DNA of 64,000 nt from a bacterium (GTDB lineage Bacteria > UBP6 > UBA1177). A program made the position numbers and the translations under genes. Each line of letters starts with the position of its first letter. The first letter of the stretch is position 1. Below the pieces are notes generated by a model. The model ran no database searches and was not told the DNA's origin. It worked only from the letters and a program-made list of their open reading frames with translations. The DNA is taken from contig JAEESW010000001.1 of the NCBI GenBank assembly GCA_016290135.1, forward strand, positions 154,468-218,467. The letters are read 5' to 3'. This document shows, one piece after another, positions 61,553-64,000 of this stretch.

Positions 61553-64000
61553 TATTTGAGAATTTCCCCCAGAACCTTTTTCATCAGTGCGACATCGACC
61601 GGTTTTGCGATGTGCGCCTGCATTCCGGCATCTTTTGCCGCTTTGACGTCTTCTGCGAATGCGTTTGCGGTCATTGCGACAATGGGAATCGATGCGAGAG
61701 CCTTGTTTTCAAGTGTGCGGATCGCTTTTGTCGCTTCGTATCCGTCCATGACGGGCATCTGGATATCCATGAGAATGATGTCGTAGTATCCTGCTTCTGA
61801 AGCCGAAACCATATCGAGTGCGATCTTTCCGTTTACCGCTGTTTCGACGATGAAACCGCTCTGCAGAAGGATCATTTTCGCGATTTCCATATTTATCGCG
61901 TTGTCTTCGACTAGAAGGACCCGTTTGCCGGTAAAATCGACAGGTTTGTCCGATGTTCCGGCTTTTGAAAATTCGCTTTTTCTGATCTCGTCTTCGTTTG
62001 CGAGCTTGAATTTGAGCCTGATTATCATTTCGGTGCCGCTGCCGGGAGATGTGAGGACTTCTATCGTTCCGCCCATGAGATCGACGATGCTTTTGGTTAT
62101 CGCGAGGCCCAGGCCTGTTCCTTCGATGCCGCTCTGGGTCGAAGTCCGCTCGCGTTCAAAGGCTGTGAATATCTTTTCGACGAACTCTTTCGACATGCCG
62201 ATCCCGGTGTCGCCGATGCGCATTTCGTAGGAGCCGTAACCCTCTTTTTCGCTCACTGTTTCATAGAGGACTGCTGTGACTCTGCCGCCTGACGGAGTGA
62301 ATTTCAGCGAGTTGCTTACAACGTTGAAAAGTATGCGGAGAACGTTCTTTCTGTCGCACCAGACATAGCTGTCGCGGACCTGCGATGTGTGGACCGAAAA
62401 ATCGATCCCTTTTTCCTTCATCTGCTCTCCGAAAAGCGAGCGTATCTCGTCGAAAATCATGCACAGGTCTGCCGGCACGAATTCAAGTTCGATCTTTCTG
62501 TTTTCGATGCGGCTCATCTCCAGAATGTCGTTGATCAGGGCAAGGAGATGGTGGCTCGATGTGCCTATTTTCGAAAGATAACTGTGCAGAACTTCCGGAT
62601 CTTTCTCGGTCATGGCAAGGTTCGTATAGCCGATTATCGCATTCATCGGAGTGCGGATGTCGTGCGACATGTTGAAGAGAAAGCGGCTTTTCGCCAGGCT
62701 GCTTTCGACTGCGCGTATTTTTTCGCGCTCGACCGCCTCATGTTTTTTTCTGACGAGATCCTGAATATACATCATTATTGCGAGGCCTGTGAAAATTATG
62801 AGGATGAGGACAATGCCGCTTGTTGTGACCGCGCTCTGCACGGTTTCTCCGTTTCCGTCCGCAATATGTTTTGCCGCCCACATCAGCGAGGAGTAGATAA
62901 GAAGCGAGAAAAGGACGATGCCTGAAACAGACATTCCGCTGAACTCAGCCAGAGTGCTCTCCTTCAAAGTCCGCCAGTAGAAGATGAAACCGAGGAGGCA
63001 CCAGAGTGCAAGCAGTAGGAAGGCTTCGCTTCCCATCGCCTCGAGAGCCGACAGGCGGGGAACGATCTGGACGATCACAAGAACAACGGAAACTGCCGTT
63101 CCTGCAAAGCCTGCGAAGACGACCCTTTTTCTGTTTTCGGCTTTAGCAAGCTTGTATGCCGCAGCGGAAGTGTAGCCGAAACCGACTACCGCGCCGAAAG
63201 AGGTGAGATCGACGAACCAGTTGAGGGTGTTGCGCCCCAGAAGCGAAAGGGATATCGATATCACCATGATGAAAAGGATCGTGAAGGTCGTTCCTGAGAA
63301 TTTTTTTGAAAGAATGTTGTCTTCAGCCATTGTCGAAAGTATGCGCAGAGCCGCTCTGTAAGCGCCGATAATGCCAGTGAAAATCGCGGCGAGAGCGGTC
63401 ATCGTGATAATGACAAGCCCCGTTTTGCCCATGTACGCCGAAGCTGCGTTGAAAGTGGGGACAGCCGGAAGTCCGCTCAGGTTGCCGAGATTTGAAATGT
63501 AGTCTCTCCACGAAGTGTACCCGTCGGGGACGAAAGAGACTCCGACAACCGCCATTGCCGTATAGATAAAGCCTGCGACGATTATCGCAAAGAAAAGTAT
63601 CTTTTTCGTGTCTTTAAGCGGAAACTTGAAGTGTGCCGTGTCGAAAGCTGTGGCATCAAAGCCGACAAAAGCCCACGGAGCGAGGATCACGATCGTGAAA
63701 ATTCCGTATAATCCGCTGATGTCACCTGTTCCGAAGGAGGTGAGAGCACTCCATTCGAAAGCGTGAGGAATGCACACCGCGCCGGTCACAAGCGCTCCGG
63801 CAAACATGACGACCGCTAAAACAGTGAAAAGTTTCTGTATAAATTTTTTTGCTTTGACAAGAAGGAATCCGATCCCCGCGAAAGCAAGGACGGAAGCGGC
63901 TACTTCGGCTATGTAAATGTCGTGTCCCGCGACAGAGTAGCTCCACGAATTTTTCACGAGGGGTGCCATCGTTATTCTCGCTACGACAAAAAGCGCTGTC
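61552..64000 (-). CDS. Transporter-fused hybrid histidine kinase (5' end outside window)
   Basis: The frame is open to the window edge (upstream of the track Met it continues TALFVVARIT without a start), so the true start is outside. The first about 430 visible residues are a polytopic membrane domain of the APC amino-acid permease type (IVILAPWAFVGFDATAFDTA). Then follow HisKA (MSHDIRTPMNAIIGYTNLAM, His phosphorylation site), HATPase (NVVSNSLKFTPSGG; IGDTGIGM; GTGLGLAI), and a C-terminal receiver (LLVEDNAIN; IILMDIQMPVMDGYEA). It likely senses an amino acid or amine through or during transport and signals to the adjacent HPt and EAL proteins. Confidence 0.9.
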   Translation of the reverse strand, partial: TALFVVARITMAPLVKNSWSYSVAGHDIYIAEVAASVLAFAGIGFLLVKAKKFIQKLFTVLAVVMFAGALVTGAVCIPHAFEWSALTSFGTGDISGLYGIFTIVILAPWAFVGFDATAFDTAHFKFPLKDTKKILFFAIIVAGFIYTAMAVVGVSFVPDGYTSWRDYISNLGNLSGLPAVPTFNAASAYMGKTGLVIITMTALAAIFTGIIGAYRAALRILSTMAEDNILSKKFSGTTFTILFIMVISISLSLLGRNTLNWFVDLTSFGAVVGFGYTSAAAYKLAKAENRKRVVFAGFAGTAVSVVLVIVQIVPRLSALEAMGSEAFLLLALWCLLGFIFYWRTLKESTLAEFSGMSVSGIVLFSLLIYSSLMWAAKHIADGNGETVQSAVTTSGIVLILIIFTGLAIMMYIQDLVRKKHEAVEREKIRAVESSLAKSRFLFNMSHDIRTPMNAIIGYTNLAMTEKDPEVLHSYLSKIGTSSHHLLALINDILEMSRIENRKIELEFVPADLCMIFDEIRSLFGEQMKEKGIDFSVHTSQVRDSYVWCDRKNVLRILFNVVSNSLKFTPSGGRVTAVLYETVSEKEGYGSYEMRIGDTGIGMSKEFVEKIFTAFERERTSTQSGIEGTGLGLAITKSIVDLMGGTIEVLTSPGSGTEMIIRLKFKLANEDEIRKSEFSKAGTSDKPVDFTGKRVLLVEDNAINMEIAKMILLQSGFIVETAVNGKIALDMVSASEAGYYDIILMDIQMPVMDGYEATKAIRTLENKALASIPIVAMTANAFAEDVKAAKDAGMQAHIAKPVDVALMKKVLGEILK

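Overview
The window looks like chromosomal DNA from a Gram-negative, lipoprotein-rich bacterium of myxobacterial (Myxococcota / former Deltaproteobacteria) type, with a lower GC content by eye than classical myxobacteria. The pointers are: AgmX/PglI-type C-terminal domains in three proteins, an AglRQS-like proton-channel motor, many long TPR proteins, outer-membrane beta-barrels of the myxobacterial kind, Lcl/DUF1566 domains with Cys-rich modules, a Ser/Thr kinase with a PEGA tail, and about ten lipobox proteins. No rRNA, tRNA, CRISPR array, integrase or transposase was seen. The taxonomic call is inference.

Left part (1-9744, all minus strand). Read in transcription order: plsC; an MCE/MlaD protein, a small lipoprotein and an ankyrin lipoprotein; a HEAT-repeat protein and a family-4 uracil-DNA glycosylase; a FadL-like outer-membrane protein and two tandem paralogous lipoproteins separated by a terminator. 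The last of these runs off the window start and is missing from the ORF track.

Centre-left (9949-25186, plus strand). A porin-like protein with an Ala/Pro/Glu/Lys linker is followed by a 3486-residue surface lipoprotein. That protein carries nine AAGDPIM repeats, fifteen copies of a four-cysteine module, four EGF-like segments and six DUF1566 (C-type-lectin-like) domains. Its last domain stops in YVRCVR, the ending typical of diversity-generating-retroelement targets, and a palindromic element follows. A membrane metallophosphoesterase and an acyl-CoA dehydrogenase come next.

Centre (25362-49849, plus strand). Two paralogous blocks of a Glt/Nfs-like trans-envelope machine lie side by side, each with a TPR protein, a giant TPR protein, a TPR lipoprotein, a small secreted protein and a GltG/AgmX-like membrane protein, plus beta-barrels. 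They are separated by murI. Only the second block carries a motor (one MotA/TolQ-type and two TolR/ExbD-type proteins), so one motor may serve both. Directly downstream are a candidate OPX-partner beta-barrel, a short OPX (Wza-like) lipoprotein and a Wzc-like tyrosine kinase, then an RlpA-like lipoprotein and a Skp-like chaperone. This suggests a link between the machine and surface polysaccharide.

Right part (54043-64000). A Ser/Thr kinase with PEGA tail, an Hsp33-like chaperone, NAD kinase and an Smr protein form a tight run. Then come a convergent sirtuin, a BRO-N/Fic fusion, and a phosphorelay set: a receiver-EAL protein, an HPt protein and a convergent transporter-fused hybrid histidine kinase cut by the window end.

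Promoters were read by eye. Several share a TTGC/TTGA -35 box, 15-18 bp spacing, a TATWWT-like -10 and a GC-rich discriminator. Many track starts were moved to an internal ATG (or TTG) that has a Shine-Dalgarno and a proper signal peptide.
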